Source: Phylloscopus collybita (lineage: Eukaryota > Chordata > Aves > Passeriformes > Phylloscopidae). Taken from it: a stretch of 64,000 nucleotides of DNA. Under the pieces are notes generated by a model that was given only the letters and a program-made list of their open reading frames with translations, was not told the origin of the DNA and made no database searches. The DNA lies in the NCBI GenBank assembly GCA_027886175.1, contig JAJNNQ010000075.1, positions 83,059,001 through 83,123,000 on the forward strand, written 5' to 3'. This document shows, one piece after another, positions 54,021 through 64,000 of this stretch; the first letter of the stretch is position 1, and each line of letters opens with the position of its first letter. Position numbers and translations under genes: made by a program.

Positions 54021-54188
54021 ATGGACGCTCTGCAACTGGCGAACACTGCCTTTGCAGTTGATATGTTCAAAAAGCTATGTGAGAAGGACAAAACAGCCAA
54101 CATTATTTTTTCCCCACTGTGTACCTCAACATCTCTGGCTCTGGCATATAAAGCTACGAAGGGTGATACTGCAGACCAGATGAAACAG
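54021..54188 (+). CDS. SERPINB5: SERPINB5 coding exon 1 (gene exon 2)
   Basis: The acceptor is CATTTCAG at 54013 and the donor GTAAGC after 54188. It encodes 56 residues from MDALQLANTAFAVDMFKKLC to GDTADQMKQ, serpin helices A-B. The alternative ATG at 54015 lies only two bases into the exon. Confidence 0.94.
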
Positions 54189-57100
54189 GTAAGCTGTCAG
54201 CAACCTGTTCTGTGGCTGCAAAATTATATGGCTGTTGTAGGTGTCTTTCTTATTAACTCTTTTTAACATTCTCCTGGATGTCTGGCTCCCTTGCAAGACA
54301 GACCATCCATCCAAATTTTATGAATGGTTCCACACTCCATGGCCTTGCACAATAAAAGGCTGAAACCCTGTCTTAAAGAAAAATATTTACAAGCATGTAT
54401 AAGTTGGAAGTGGACACAGCAGAGTCCTTACTGAGGCATTAAAGCCTGGTCTCCTTTTAGCATAGTGTTTGTGGCTACGAGTCACTGTCCAGATCACTGC
54501 ATTTTCTAGATAACTCTTTTTTCATAGTTCAAGAATGCTTAAGCTTTATAGAATTGAAAATTATTTTGCTGTTGCTGTCAGCAGCAAGCACCTGTAGCAG
54601 CCCTGTTACTGACTTTTCCCCTTTCTCCCACAATACTGCAAAAAGGAGGTGGATGCAGTAGAAGGGGCACAATTTCATTCACATTTGTCCTTACAAACAA
54701 TGCATGATGTTCAAGAGGTTTCCAGCATGATGATCCAGCATGGCAGTCACAGTTCAATCAGTTTATGGAGCTCACCCTGTGGTACAGGGAATCAGCCCTC
54801 CAGCCTTGTCTGCTGCCTCTGTGTAAGCAGAGATTGAGCTGGATCCTTTTCATCCCAGTGAGGGTCCCAAGGTTTCTGCAGTTACCTGAAGGTGCATGAA
54901 ATGCAAATTAAGTATGCATTTGTATGCTGATTATCACCTGGCTCCGAAAGACTCTCTACATATCTGAATGTATTTTCCCTCCTTTGGAAATCCCTCCATG
55001 TAGTTTCTCATTCACTGAAAGTACCCCTGAGCACAGCCTTGTGTGCCCCTCCTTATGCCACAGATTACAGGGAGCCTTGTGCTGTTCAAAGAGCTGCACA
55101 GCAATATGTCCATGAAAACCATGGAATTATAGAATGTTTTCTGTTGGAAGGGACCTTAAATCCCCTTGTCACAGGCAGGGACATCTTCCACTAGACCAGG
55201 TTGCTCCAGACCCTACCCAACCTGGCTTTGAAGACTTTTGGGGATGGATCTTGTAAGCACTGCACATTTTTCCTCACAGAATTTTAAAAAAAAATTAAAA
55301 TTAAATTTTAAAATTTAAATGTTACCCTGAAGCTGCCTTCACCATTTCAAAATTCAAGTGTTGTCTTTCTGATGGGAAAGTTAAAAATATTACCCTGCCC
55401 TTATTTTGTTTTCACTTGTGTCTGCAATTTGCTTTGAACCATTCCATAATAACAAGTTAGCCTGCACATCCACAAGTGGAGCTCTGTTACACAAGCTCAC
55501 TTGTGTTTCATATTTCTCTAGTGGTATTTAAAAAGTGCTGACTACAGATGCTAAGGAGAGCTTGGCATGCTTTTAAGTGTAATATTGCCTATTTTCCATG
55601 TCTATTCTGGCTTCTGCCTTCCCCTGAGTTTGTGCTTGGGTTTTAAATACCAGATACAAAAGGAACCAGATGGGCACCTGTCCTCTGGAACATCAGTCAA
55701 CAAACTTGTGCCAAAAATTCTCCCAGATAGAGAAGCTGCAGTAGCTTTGTCCTCCAACCTAGTTCCTGGGCACAGAAACTTTCTACACTTAACATGCAAA
55801 GAAATAAAACTGTTGGAGGAGAAGGAAAAAAGTTGAGATAGTTGGTTCTAAGGAAATGGTGTTTGGCTATGAGAGCTGTGCTTCTGCTGTGTTGGGAGTT
55901 TATTGCCTTCTGCTCCCACTTAGCAAGGATAGTGAAGGACATGGAAAGGTGTCTAAGGCAGAGCAGCAATTTTGTCTGCATCTGTGAAGATGTGATGTGT
56001 TCTGGGAGAAAGAGCAGTAGTGATGTACAAAAGGAAAAGAAGGTCTCAAGTGCCTGCTGTGCCTCATAAGTGAGTTTGAGGCAGGTGAGTAGGGTTGGAC
56101 AGGCTTCCCATAATGAAACAGCCACCATCAAAGATCCTGTAATAAGTAGACATTAAATGTTTAATTCATATTTATAGGGTTATTTTCAAACAAAGGCATC
56201 ATTACCCCGGTATTTCTTAGAACTGGACTTGTCATTCGCAGGAGTTGGGAGATGGCCATGCGTGGGTCAGCAGCCTTACCCACGGTTCCACTGTGTCTAC
56301 AAAACCAAATACAGTTATCTTTATCTGATCAGTTTTTGCTGAAATGTCATGTGATGTCATGTATTAGTCACAGCAGTTAGAAAACTGGATGATCTGGCAA
56401 GCATTTTTAAAGGTGTAGTCCACTTCTAGAGAGGAGATTAGCTGGGACCCTCACACATCTGTCTTAAAAGCTTCAGGATTTTGGGTGGGAATGTAAGTTT
56501 GGAAAAAACATTATGACTCCACATTATGGAGTTTTAGTAAGTCACATCACCAGCATGAACAGCTCTATTAGTTTCTTTGGATTGCTCATAGGAAAGAAAT
56601 GCATTTGGTGGAAGTTCTCGTAAGATCAGGTTTTTGGATTTTATGTGAGCATGTCAAATACATAAATTATTTTTGAGTAACAGCAATGACAGGTTCTGTC
56701 ATTAGCTTAAATACAAAAAAGCAACAGCTTTGGTCACAAACCAGCGTTATTTTTTGCTTAGCTGTTAGGAATGTTTAGACAATAATAATGACAATAAAAA
56801 TAAAAGATGCTTAGCCTTTTAATATGTTCATTTAACAGGTGCTGCATTTACAAGATGTCAAAGATGTTTCTTTTGGGTTTCAAACAATAACTTCAGATGT
56901 TTCCAAACTCAGCTCTTTCTTTGCACTGAAAATGGTCAAACGACTCTTTGTAGACAAGTCTCTCAATCCTACCACAGTAAGTACTGCAGGAAAACCCTGG
57001 TGTTATGAATTTCTTGGTCATCATCTTGATGGATTATGGTGTCAGACTGCAATGCTATTTAAAATTAATTCTTGTACTTCTGGCTGTTGGTTGACTGGAC

Positions 57101-58820
57101 GCAAAAGATAAACAGCATAATATTGTCTGCTGCCATAAAGGTTTGTAGGAGGATGGATGAGTCTGCTGCTTCACTCCAAGCTCTGCAACTCTTACAACAC
57201 TTTTAATTCTTTCATTAATATGCTTTAGGTCAGTAGCAAGTTTGGTTTTGAATACAACATAACTTCTATGCCACATCAAAGTCTTTGCATTGCAAGTATA
57301 AGTGAAAAAGAGTGTAAAAAAATTGGTGGTGCAAGTGTGTGTCCAGTTCACACACCCAAGTAATTACTGCATAAGCTTCAGTTTTCTTAATCTGCCTGAG
57401 AAGGTAGAAGCCTGACTATTGAAGCAGCACAAGTGAAGAAGGTGCTGTTTGGCCTTTTAACTTATGAACTTTGCAAAAAGCTGAGAAGAGCGCTCTGTGA
57501 GTTTGTTTGTTTGTTTGTTTGTTTGTTTTCCCCAAAGTTGTCCTTGAGTACAGTCCCAAGCAAGGATAACATCAGCCTACAAGAGGTGTTTCAGAAAACT
57601 CAACATGCTGCAGTGATGCTGTGATCAGATCAGCTGCTGTTCAGCCTCTGCTACAGCAAAGGCCAGGACACAGGACAATAAGTGTCTTCCCTGGTCGGGA
57701 CAGACGTGAGGGGAGCAGACTGTGGTCTCTGTCTCAGTCTTTCTCAGGCCTGGACTTAGGGGTTGTTTTATCCTGTAAAAACTCTGGCAACATGGTCCCC
57801 CCTGCAGTATCAAAGTTACTTAACTGCTGATGTAACCCCCCTGGTCTGGAGACGACCTTGGGAGTGATGTGCTGGATGCAGGGGTATGTCCTTGTTGTCT
57901 CCTGCAGTTATTTAATAGCTTTCCTCAAATAATAATGAACTCCTCAGGTACCCAGTAGCTTAACCAAGCATGACTTGGTTACTTGTGTCTTCCAGGACTT
58001 TGTCAACTCTACAAAGAGACCTTTTCCATCTGAACTGGAACTAGTGGAGTTCAAAGAAAAAACTGAGGAAACCCGAGAAAAGATCAACAAATCCCTTTCA
58101 GAGCTGACTGATGGTGGGTACAGCTTAACCTTGGGGATGCTGTTTGCCTCTTTGGAGAAAGATCTTTATCCTTGTGAAACCTCTTTTGGAATAAATACAT
58201 AGTGAAAGAAGACTAGGCCTACTATTTGGATTCATGAGGATTAGCAGCACTGACTTCACTGCTGCAGCACTTTTGAAGGTGGAAATGTGAGATTGACCTT
58301 GCATTAGCCTTGGGGAAAGCTGCTCACATTTGACTGCAGCAGGATGGTTTGGGAGAATGACAGGTCCTGGCTGTGGAGCATCACAACATGTAAAACCAAA
58401 ACACTGAACCCTCTAATTCCTTCAAAAGCTTCATTGTAATGGGAAGAACTCGTTGGACTCCGAGTTCCAGGCTGTTAATTAATATCTCAGCTGCTTTTGC
58501 CAGCCGGGGTGCCACAAGCAGATGTGGGTCTCTCTCTCATTTGCCACCTCGCGGAAGCCCCGGCAGAGGTGGCCCGGGGCTTGGTGGCCGCCTGTTGCCC
58601 TCGTGTGGTGCAGGTGTGGAAGGAAACACCGCGCCCCAGCCTGGTCCCTCCCGGGCCGGCAGAGCTCTGCAGCTCCGAGACACCGCTGGCCTTCCCAGTG
58701 CTCTGAATTCAGGGGCAGTCATGGCAGTGCTTGGGCTGGTCTAAAGCAGAGAGAGTGGCTCATGACATTTACATCCTCTTTGGAAGGCTATACTGGTATT
58801 TGGATATTAACTGTCATCAG

Positions 58821-58859
<39 letters not shown>

Positions 58860-59509
58860 TTGTTTTTGTTTTTGTTTTTTTTTTTTTTGTTTTTTGTTTT
58901 TTTTTGTTTTTGTTTTTGTTATCCTGGGTATTTTTTTCTTGTGTATCAGTCTAGAAAAGTGTAGCTGCTAATTTGAAACTCCAGGTCTTGGTCTCGAAAT
59001 GACAAAGTGGGTTTTTTTTCGCTTAAATCTGTTGAATTTCACTGAAAACTCAGCACCTTCTTTAAGGTACTGAACAAAAGCAGGAGATGTAGTTTTGATT
59101 ACCTGCAATATAAACCAACACAACATGTCATTTGGAAGACCTGCCTTGATCCCAAATCCCACATCAAAAATTAAGCTGCAATTTTAAGTAAGTGTTAATT
59201 TTGGAAATTTTCCATTAGAAAGAAAATCTTTTATCTGTGAGATGCAGGACACAAATGTATTTAGTTCAGTGAAAAGTTACCATATTCACTTAAAGAAATT
59301 GATATACTGCTAATTTATTGTTGTATTAATAACCATCTTAAACCCGTTCACAGGAAAAATGGAGAATGTTCTGAATGAGGATAGTGTAAGTGACCAGACT
59401 CAGATCCTTCTAGTTAATGCAGCTTATTTTGTCACAAACTGGATGAAGAAGTTTCCAGAGGCAGAGATCAAAGAATGTCCTTTTAAAGTCAACAAGGTAT
59501 GTTCTGGGG

Positions 59510-59557
<48 letters not shown>

Positions 59558-62500
59558 ACTGTTTCCTCTCATGAAAATGAAAACTTTGAGCTAAGGAAAT
59601 CCCAACAAGAGAAAATGAGAACTATTTATTGCCATGGCATTTTTAGACTCTGTCTAATCTTACATGGTGTTGCAAGGGTCCCAGACTGTCCTGGGAGTAT
59701 GTTTAGACAACATGAGCTGAGTACAAGTGGTCAGAAGCAGCTGTTGTCTGCAAAGAGATGCAAATTCTCATGGGCAGCTTTTTCCAGGAGATTGGAAGGT
59801 TGCAGGTGCCAGAGGCTGCATCCAAAAACCAGCAGAGGTGAAGCACATTGCATTTCATGAGCTGGTGAAATGTGTACAATTGTGTCACCTCTTTGAGTAC
59901 CTCCCTTAAGTGCCTGGCCCTGTGTTTTCCTCTTCAGAGATGTCATCCCATCAGTGCCCCTCTTTCCAGTCAGGCTCAGGACTGCAGCCCTCTGCATGTC
60001 AGTCCTGCTTAGCCATGAGGTCCGAGTGGGAGCAGCACCTGCGGCTGCTGCATTCAGGAGTCTGTGATCAGTGATGGATGTTGTAATCAGACAACTTACA
60101 GCCAAGAGACAAAGCTGCAAAACACTTGTGAGATAAAGAGATTATATTTCAAATATACACACACATGCATATCGAGATAAGCAAAGCTGGAGTTTTAGGT
60201 TCACTGAAAATATTGACAAATTACCTCATCAGCCAATAGTTCAGCTTAAAAAGTTTTTAAAGAGACACAATCAATACTAACATTTTTAAAGGAAACATCT
60301 CAAGATTTTATTTACCCTAAAGTAACATTTTTCTACTGAATTTGAATTTTGAACATTTTCATATGGACGGAACTGTTTTAAAGTCTTCCCTATGAAATTA
60401 AGTGTTTTGTTTTGTTCTGTTTAATTTCATTCAAAAGCAAAGACTTAGAGATTTAAGTAAGCCTGAAATTTCTTCTGATTCTGTTTCAGCTCCTGAACCA
60501 AAATGTCAATTATTGGTATGAGCAGCTTGACCTTCACTGTTGAGCTGTGCTCAGTCCTTGACACTGTGGGCAGTGTAGTTGGTAGCACTCAGTGAAAAGG
60601 CAGGAAGGGCCACCAGTACTAGATAAATTGCTCTTTTAAGGCACATCCCCCATATGTTGCTATTGTATTAAGTAGAATTCCGTTTCACTTCTCTTTGGAA
60701 AGCTGCCTGCTGTAAAAAGCCAGCAGTCTCTCACTGCTGCTTTCATTACCTATGAAAGCCAACAAAGTCTCTGGTGGTAATTCAATGTATCCCTTCCATG
60801 CAAGGTTATAAACTTTCCTCTGTCACCATCTTATCTGTGAATTGTTTCCTCTTATGTTTTGCAGACTGAAACTAAATCAGTGCAGATGATGAATCTGGAA
60901 GCTACTTTTTGCCTGGGCTATGTAAAAGATTTAAATGTTGCCATCCTTGAGCTCCCATGCCTTAACAAACATATAAGCATGCTCATTCTCCTGCCCAAAG
61001 AGATTGAAGATGAGACCACTGGCTTGGAGAAGGTGAGAGAAAAAAAATAGAATTGCTATGATACTTCCCTTGGAAGCAGCCTGTATAATGCCATATGTTT
61101 ATGGAAGTTTTTTGTTATTCAGAAGCAATACATAAGGAAACAAAAAGTAACTTTCATGTGAATTTACCATCTCATTCTGCTTCTCTGTTCCTCCTCTCAT
61201 ATTTGTGGCATCATTGTTTTCACTGTGTCCAGTGTGAGGTTGTAAATGAGGCCATGTTCTAGACAGGGAGTGCACAGAAGACAGTGTAAAGTGCAGAAGA
61301 TGCCCTTATTTCTGGTATTCTTATTTTTTTCAACTGACACATGTCCATGGTTTATTTTACTAAGATCTTACACTTCTCTAAGTTTTAATTTTGAGCAGAG
61401 GTGCCTGCAAATGAGCCATTTTTTATTGCAATTGCACATAAATGTGAAAATAAATAAGGCATTCCCCAAAGATCAACAATTTATTATGTCATTTCTCTAT
61501 GAAAATTTTACGACATGTTTTCACCCCTCTTCAAAGTTCATTAAGGACTAAGTAATTAATAATATTAATTAATAGCTATTAATTAAAAGTTACTTAAGGA
61601 TTAAAAGACTGATGATCACTCAAGTCTCCTTTGTAATTTGCTGCAACTGGCCACAATTTTTAAAGGCAGGAAGAATCTGTCTTTGCAGTGGTAAGATACT
61701 TTTGTATGTTGGAGTAAATTACAGAACACACCTATCATAAAATGCAAGTGAAGCCTTTCCTGATACCAATTTGTTGTGGCCCCACATTCTGCCTCCTCTC
61801 TTTCCAGTTGTTTGATTTTTTTTTTTTAATGCTTGAACAGCTGCTTGTTTGATTGAGATCAGACTCTGGATTTGGATTTTTTGTCCCAAATACCAGCAAT
61901 TTCATTACTCTGAAGGGTCAGGAATAAAGACTTTTGGATCTCTGCCAGTTGGCCAGGTATAACCTGGGTGGGGACAGTCTTCCTCAAGTTCCTTCATATG
62001 GTTGTTGAGGTGATTGCTTACCAAAAGCTTGCCAGAGCACGCACATGCAGAAGAGTTCCTCCAGAGGCCTGTCCTATGGATTAAATAATACTTGAATCAA
62101 TATAACTGAGAGTATGTTAAGCCTGAATTTTGTGAATTCAGAAACAAAAATTGCTTTTGGACTTTACTTTTTGGCGGCTTGATGGGAGTGTGGAGTTCAG
62201 GAATGGTCTTTTTTTTCTCCTTTCACTTTCCTCAGACTGCTCACTAATTTCCTTTGTTTATGCTTTCAGCTGGAAAAGGCACTGACCCCTGAGACATTAT
62301 TACAATGGACGAATCCCAGCATGATGGCCAACACCAAAGTGAATGTATTTCTTCCAAAGTTCAGTGTGGAAGGTGACTATGACCTGAAGCCACTTCTGGA
62401 AAGCCTGGGAATGGCAAATATCTTCAACGAAAGCGCATCAGATTTCTCTGAGATGTGTGAGACAAAAGGTGTGGTTGTGTCAAAGATCATCCATAAAGTC

Positions 62501-62662
62501 TCCCTGGAAGTAAATGAACAAGGTGGTGACTCCCGAGAGGTACCAGGATATCGGATTCTGCAGCACAAAGATGAATTTAAAGCTGACCATCCATTTATCT
62601 TTTTGTTTAGACACAACAAAACTCGCAACGTGATTTTTTCAGGCCGATTCTGTTCTCCTTAA
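54021..62662 (+). CDS. SERPINB5: SERPINB5 (maspin), complete coding region (6 coding exons, 375 aa)
   Basis: Maspin is an intracellular/nuclear clade B serpin of epithelia that does not inhibit proteases and influences adhesion, migration and apoptosis. The six coding exons join in phase to 375 residues, the same length as human. The protein begins MDALQLANTAFAVDMFKKLC without a signal peptide, as in clade B. It has the serpin shutter NAAYF region (LLVNAAYFVTNWMKKFPE), the TETKSVQMMN segment and LLPKEIEDETTGLEK. The reactive loop reads GGDSREVPGYRILQHKD: Arg falls at residue 340, the same number as human P1 Arg, and the usual inhibitory hinge of small residues is absent. The end is NVIFSGRFCSP. 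A second in-frame ATG six bases upstream (54015) would add Met-Thr; the downstream one is chosen because the family starts MDAL. No defect is seen. In humans further clade B serpins follow; none appears before the window ends. Confidence 0.96.
54189..56838 (+). other. SERPINB5: SERPINB5 intron 2
   Basis: AT-rich intron with one CR1 tail at about 55118-55250. An 89-codon plus-strand and a 144-codon minus-strand frame overlap at 55567-56131. They have no recognisable domain. Confidence 0.6.
55118..55250 (-). mobile_element. CR1 LINE 3' fragment in SERPINB5 intron 2
   Basis: The plus strand reads GGAATTATAGAATG, then CTGTTGGAAGGGACCTTAAA, 'CAGGCAGGGACATCTTCCAC', 'TAGACCAGGTTGCTCCAGAC', the reverse complement of the CR1 end. 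It is short and 5'-truncated, and is antisense to SERPINB5. Confidence 0.87.
56839..56976 (+). CDS. SERPINB5: SERPINB5 coding exon 2
   Basis: The acceptor is TTAACAG and the donor GTAAGT; both ends are phase 0. It encodes VLHLQDVKDVSFGFQTITSD and then VSKLSSFFALKMVKRLFVDK SLNPTT, 46 residues. It is very similar to human maspin (VLHFENVKDVPFGFQTVTSD). Confidence 0.95.
56977..57995 (+). other. SERPINB5: SERPINB5 intron 3
   Basis: Intron with a (GTTT)7 array at 57501-57528. Nothing else was recognised. Confidence 0.65.
57501..57528 (+). repeat. (GTTT)7 microsatellite
   Basis: Seven perfect tandem GTTT units in SERPINB5 intron 3. Confidence 0.93.
57996..58113 (+). CDS. SERPINB5: SERPINB5 coding exon 3
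   Basis: The acceptor is TTCCAG. It encodes DFVNSTKRPFPSELELVEFK and ends SLSELTDG with a GTGGGT donor in phase 1. The STKRP element is conserved with mammals. Confidence 0.94.
58114..59353 (+). other. SERPINB5: SERPINB5 intron 4
   Basis: Contains a CpG-rich patch at about 58490-58700 and, 130 bp later, a T-rich tract. The rest is AT-rich without recognised features. Confidence 0.65.
58829..58921 (+). repeat. T30 run and T/TTTTG-rich tract
   Basis: Thirty uninterrupted T (58829-58858) are followed by an irregular (G)TTTTT-rich section to about 58921. The tract is in the sense strand of SERPINB5 intron 4, about 430-525 bp before the next exon. Confidence 0.95.
59354..59496 (+). CDS. SERPINB5: SERPINB5 coding exon 4 (gene exon 5; shutter region)
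   Basis: The acceptor is TTCACAG and the donor GTATGT. It encodes KMENVLNEDSVSDQTQILLV, then NAAYFVTNWMKKFPEAEIKE and CPFKVNK. The donor is followed 13 bp later by a 45-base A run, discussed under findings. Confidence 0.95.
59510..59554 (+). repeat. A45 homopolymer beside the exon 5 donor
   Basis: Forty-five uninterrupted A begin 13 bp after the GTATGT donor of SERPINB5 exon 5. No SINE or other retroposon body is seen beside it, so it looks like an expanded mononucleotide tract rather than an insertion tail. Confidence 0.95.
59555..60864 (+). other. SERPINB5: SERPINB5 intron 5, remainder
   Basis: A block at about 59640-60120 is more GC-rich and open for 129 codons on the minus strand (59731-60120), without recognisable homology. 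The rest is AT-rich. Confidence 0.6.
60865..61032 (+). CDS. SERPINB5: SERPINB5 coding exon 5 (gene exon 6)
   Basis: The acceptor is TTTTGCAG and the donor GTGAGA; both ends are phase 0. It encodes TETKSVQMMNLEATFCLGYV and then KDLNVAILELPCLNKHISML ILLPKEIEDETTGLEK, 56 residues. Confidence 0.95.
61033..62269 (+). other. SERPINB5: SERPINB5 intron 6
   Basis: AT-rich intron with a TTAATTAATA-type stretch near 61553-61585. No repeat family or exon was recognised. Confidence 0.65.
62270..62662 (+). CDS. SERPINB5: SERPINB5 last coding exon (reactive loop and C-terminus)
   Basis: The acceptor is GCTTTCAG. The exon encodes LEKALTPETLLQWTNPSMMA through the reactive-centre loop (EVPGYRILQH) to RFCSP, with TAA at 62660-62662. 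A single large last exon is the clade B arrangement. Confidence 0.96.
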   Translation: MEKALTPETLLQWTNPSMMANTKVNVFLPKFSVEGDYDLKPLLESLGMANIFNESASDFSEMCETKGVVVSKIIHKVSLEVNEQGGDSREVPGYRILQHKDEFKADHPFIFLFRHNKTRNVIFSGRFCSP

Positions 62663-63770
62663 GTGAGGCATGTTCATTACAAAAAAGCACAATTACATTT
62701 GTGGTGGTGCACTCCTGTAAAGCTTTTCTTCCTGACTATCACCTTTGAAAGGAAATCTAAGAGGTTCATATATTGGCTGAGTAATACAATGTACTCTACA
62801 TATGCAGCAGAACTAGTTTCTCTCCTTTTGTTTCCTCCCCTTTAGCGGAATAGTTTCCACTGTGAAGAACACACTGTATTTTATTGAGAAGTAGCTTCAG
62901 CAACAAGAACATTTTATTCCTCTGTGATACTTTTTCCCCAAATGAAGTGAACTGAAAGCCTGATTTAAGATTGCCTAGGAGCTGGAAAGGGCTCTAGGAG
63001 GAAGTCCTGCATTTCTGCTCCCTAGTGAACCTCTCTCCCTCGTGACTCACACTCTCTGGATTCCTAATGCCTAAAAGGGGAAACGTGGACATGTGGTATG
63101 GTAGCTCTCCCCCTGTACCTGGCCACACTCTGGTGGTCCAGGGTGCCCTACCAGACCCTGCCAGCACCCAATGAAGCAGTGCACGAGTTCTGCAGCATAG
63201 CTACAACAGTTCAGGCTGGCATCAAAATTTGCATTTGTGAAACAGCAGCCGCACCGAGGCCTATGGACACCAGAGGCAAAAATCATGGGGAGAGTATTTG
63301 TCCCCAGAAGACTCTTCAGCATGAAGTTCCCAGACTGGGGGGGTTGAACTCTGCTGTGTGGCCTTTTTTGACTCATTCCCTTCAGCCATGGAAGATGGGA
63401 CAAGTTCACTGCAGCTACGAGGAACCTTGTTGTATATACCCTGAGGAAAAGAACATTATGCAAATCAAGGATAGAACACAGTCGGATTAATACTGGAAGT
63501 GTCACACTTTTCATGCACAGATTATCTGCCATTTCTAGCTCTGGATTTAGCATTAAGGAAACTCTTTACAGTTACTTAATGTCTAAAGCATGAGAAAGAA
63601 TTAAGGACTTCAACTTCAGTGAAATTAACATTGTAATTACTAGTCTTCAAATTCCACATGAGATTATGGCAATCAGATTTAATTTTTATCTAAAGACTGC
63701 CTGCTGCATATGTTCAGTACTCGTTTACCTAATTACTGGTCAGAATAAAACACTATAAAACCTGTGTCAA
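62663..63770 (+). other. SERPINB5: SERPINB5 probable 3' UTR
   Basis: From the stop codon to the first strong poly(A) signal is about 1.1 kb, in the range expected for maspin mRNA. The middle part (63095-63430) is relatively GC-rich and happens to be open on both strands (130 codons plus, 160 codons minus). No domain was recognised in either. Confidence 0.6.
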
Positions 63771-63842
63771 ATGTACAATACCTCTAGTGTCAATCTGTGT
63801 GTTCATTGACAGTGTCAGTATTCACGCCTGACTTCCAATAAA
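63744..63842 (+). terminator. SERPINB5: SERPINB5 poly(A) signals (two AATAAA)
   Basis: AATAAA occurs at 63744-63749 and again at 63837-63842, about 1.08 and 1.18 kb after the stop. Each could direct cleavage within the window. Between them there is TGTGTTCATTGACAGTGTCAG, a partly GT-rich stretch suitable as a downstream element for the first. Confidence 0.6.
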
Positions 63843-64000
63843 TTATAGGAATGGAAATAAGCAGATTCACTTAGGCCAAAAAGTCAAAATAACAAAAAAA
63901 CACAGCTAAGTGAATGTCTGGATTGCCCTTCTGAGACACATGATGATAGTTCCCAGTAAGGACTATGTTACTAGGTGGTCAGGATACATGCAGAATTCAA

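Noticed and set aside
53773..54266. Frames of 71 codons (minus) and 158 codons (plus) over the CCTCT array
   Set aside because: The pentamer repeat has no stop in these frames, so the minus frame is an Arg/Gly/Glu repeat. The plus frame has no ATG before the maspin start.
58522..58971. 149-codon plus-strand frame ending in poly-Phe
   Set aside because: It is created by the CpG patch joined to the T-rich tract in SERPINB5 intron 4; there is no protein family or splice context.
59510..59554. Poly(A) tail of a processed pseudogene or SINE
   Set aside because: No gene body, SINE head or target duplication is visible upstream; what precedes it is the functional SERPINB5 exon and its donor.

Overview
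This window is nuclear DNA of a vertebrate, most likely a bird. Coding exons are split by GT-AG introns, promoters are CpG islands in an AT-rich background, and the recognisable interspersed repeats are short 5'-truncated CR1 (chicken repeat 1) LINE tails. No Alu, B1 or L1-like sequence was recognised. A neoavian or passerine source is a guess; the class-level call is firmer. The gene order KDSR(-) - VPS4B(-) - SERPINB5(+) matches the human 18q21.33 block.

Layout. 1-1827: part of KDSR intron 1. 1828-1935: KDSR first coding exon (minus), inside a CpG island of about 1400-2600. 2600-20870: about 18 kb between genes, with a CR1 tail next to the KDSR promoter, a possible 0.4-kb inverted-repeat element (11280-11676), AT-rich DNA and one 149-codon open frame (16464-16913). 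20871-37431: complete VPS4B on the minus strand, 11 coding exons, 441 aa, driven from a CpG island at about 37050-37680. 37.67-48.4 kb: spacer with CR1 and low-complexity tracts. About 48.88-62.66 kb: complete SERPINB5 (maspin) on the plus strand, with a probable non-coding first exon ending at 48957 and six coding exons (54021-62662) giving 375 aa. 62663-63.8 kb: its probable 3' UTR with two poly(A) signals.

The three genes do not form a pathway. KDSR makes dihydrosphingosine in the ER membrane, VPS4B is the AAA ATPase that disassembles ESCRT-III, and SERPINB5 is a non-inhibitory clade B serpin. Exon boundaries were assigned by hand from splice consensus, reading phase and remembered family sequences. 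All phases close, and the two complete products are close to or equal to the human lengths (444 aa and 375 aa).

The most interesting non-genic signals are in SERPINB5. A run of 30 T upstream and a run of 45 A starting 13 bp after the donor flank exon 5, so they could pair in the pre-mRNA. A (CCTCT)25 array sits just upstream of the first coding exon. Other candidates are the inverted-repeat element at 11.3 kb and a few exon-like fragments in the spacers. I saw no wholly new multi-gene system.
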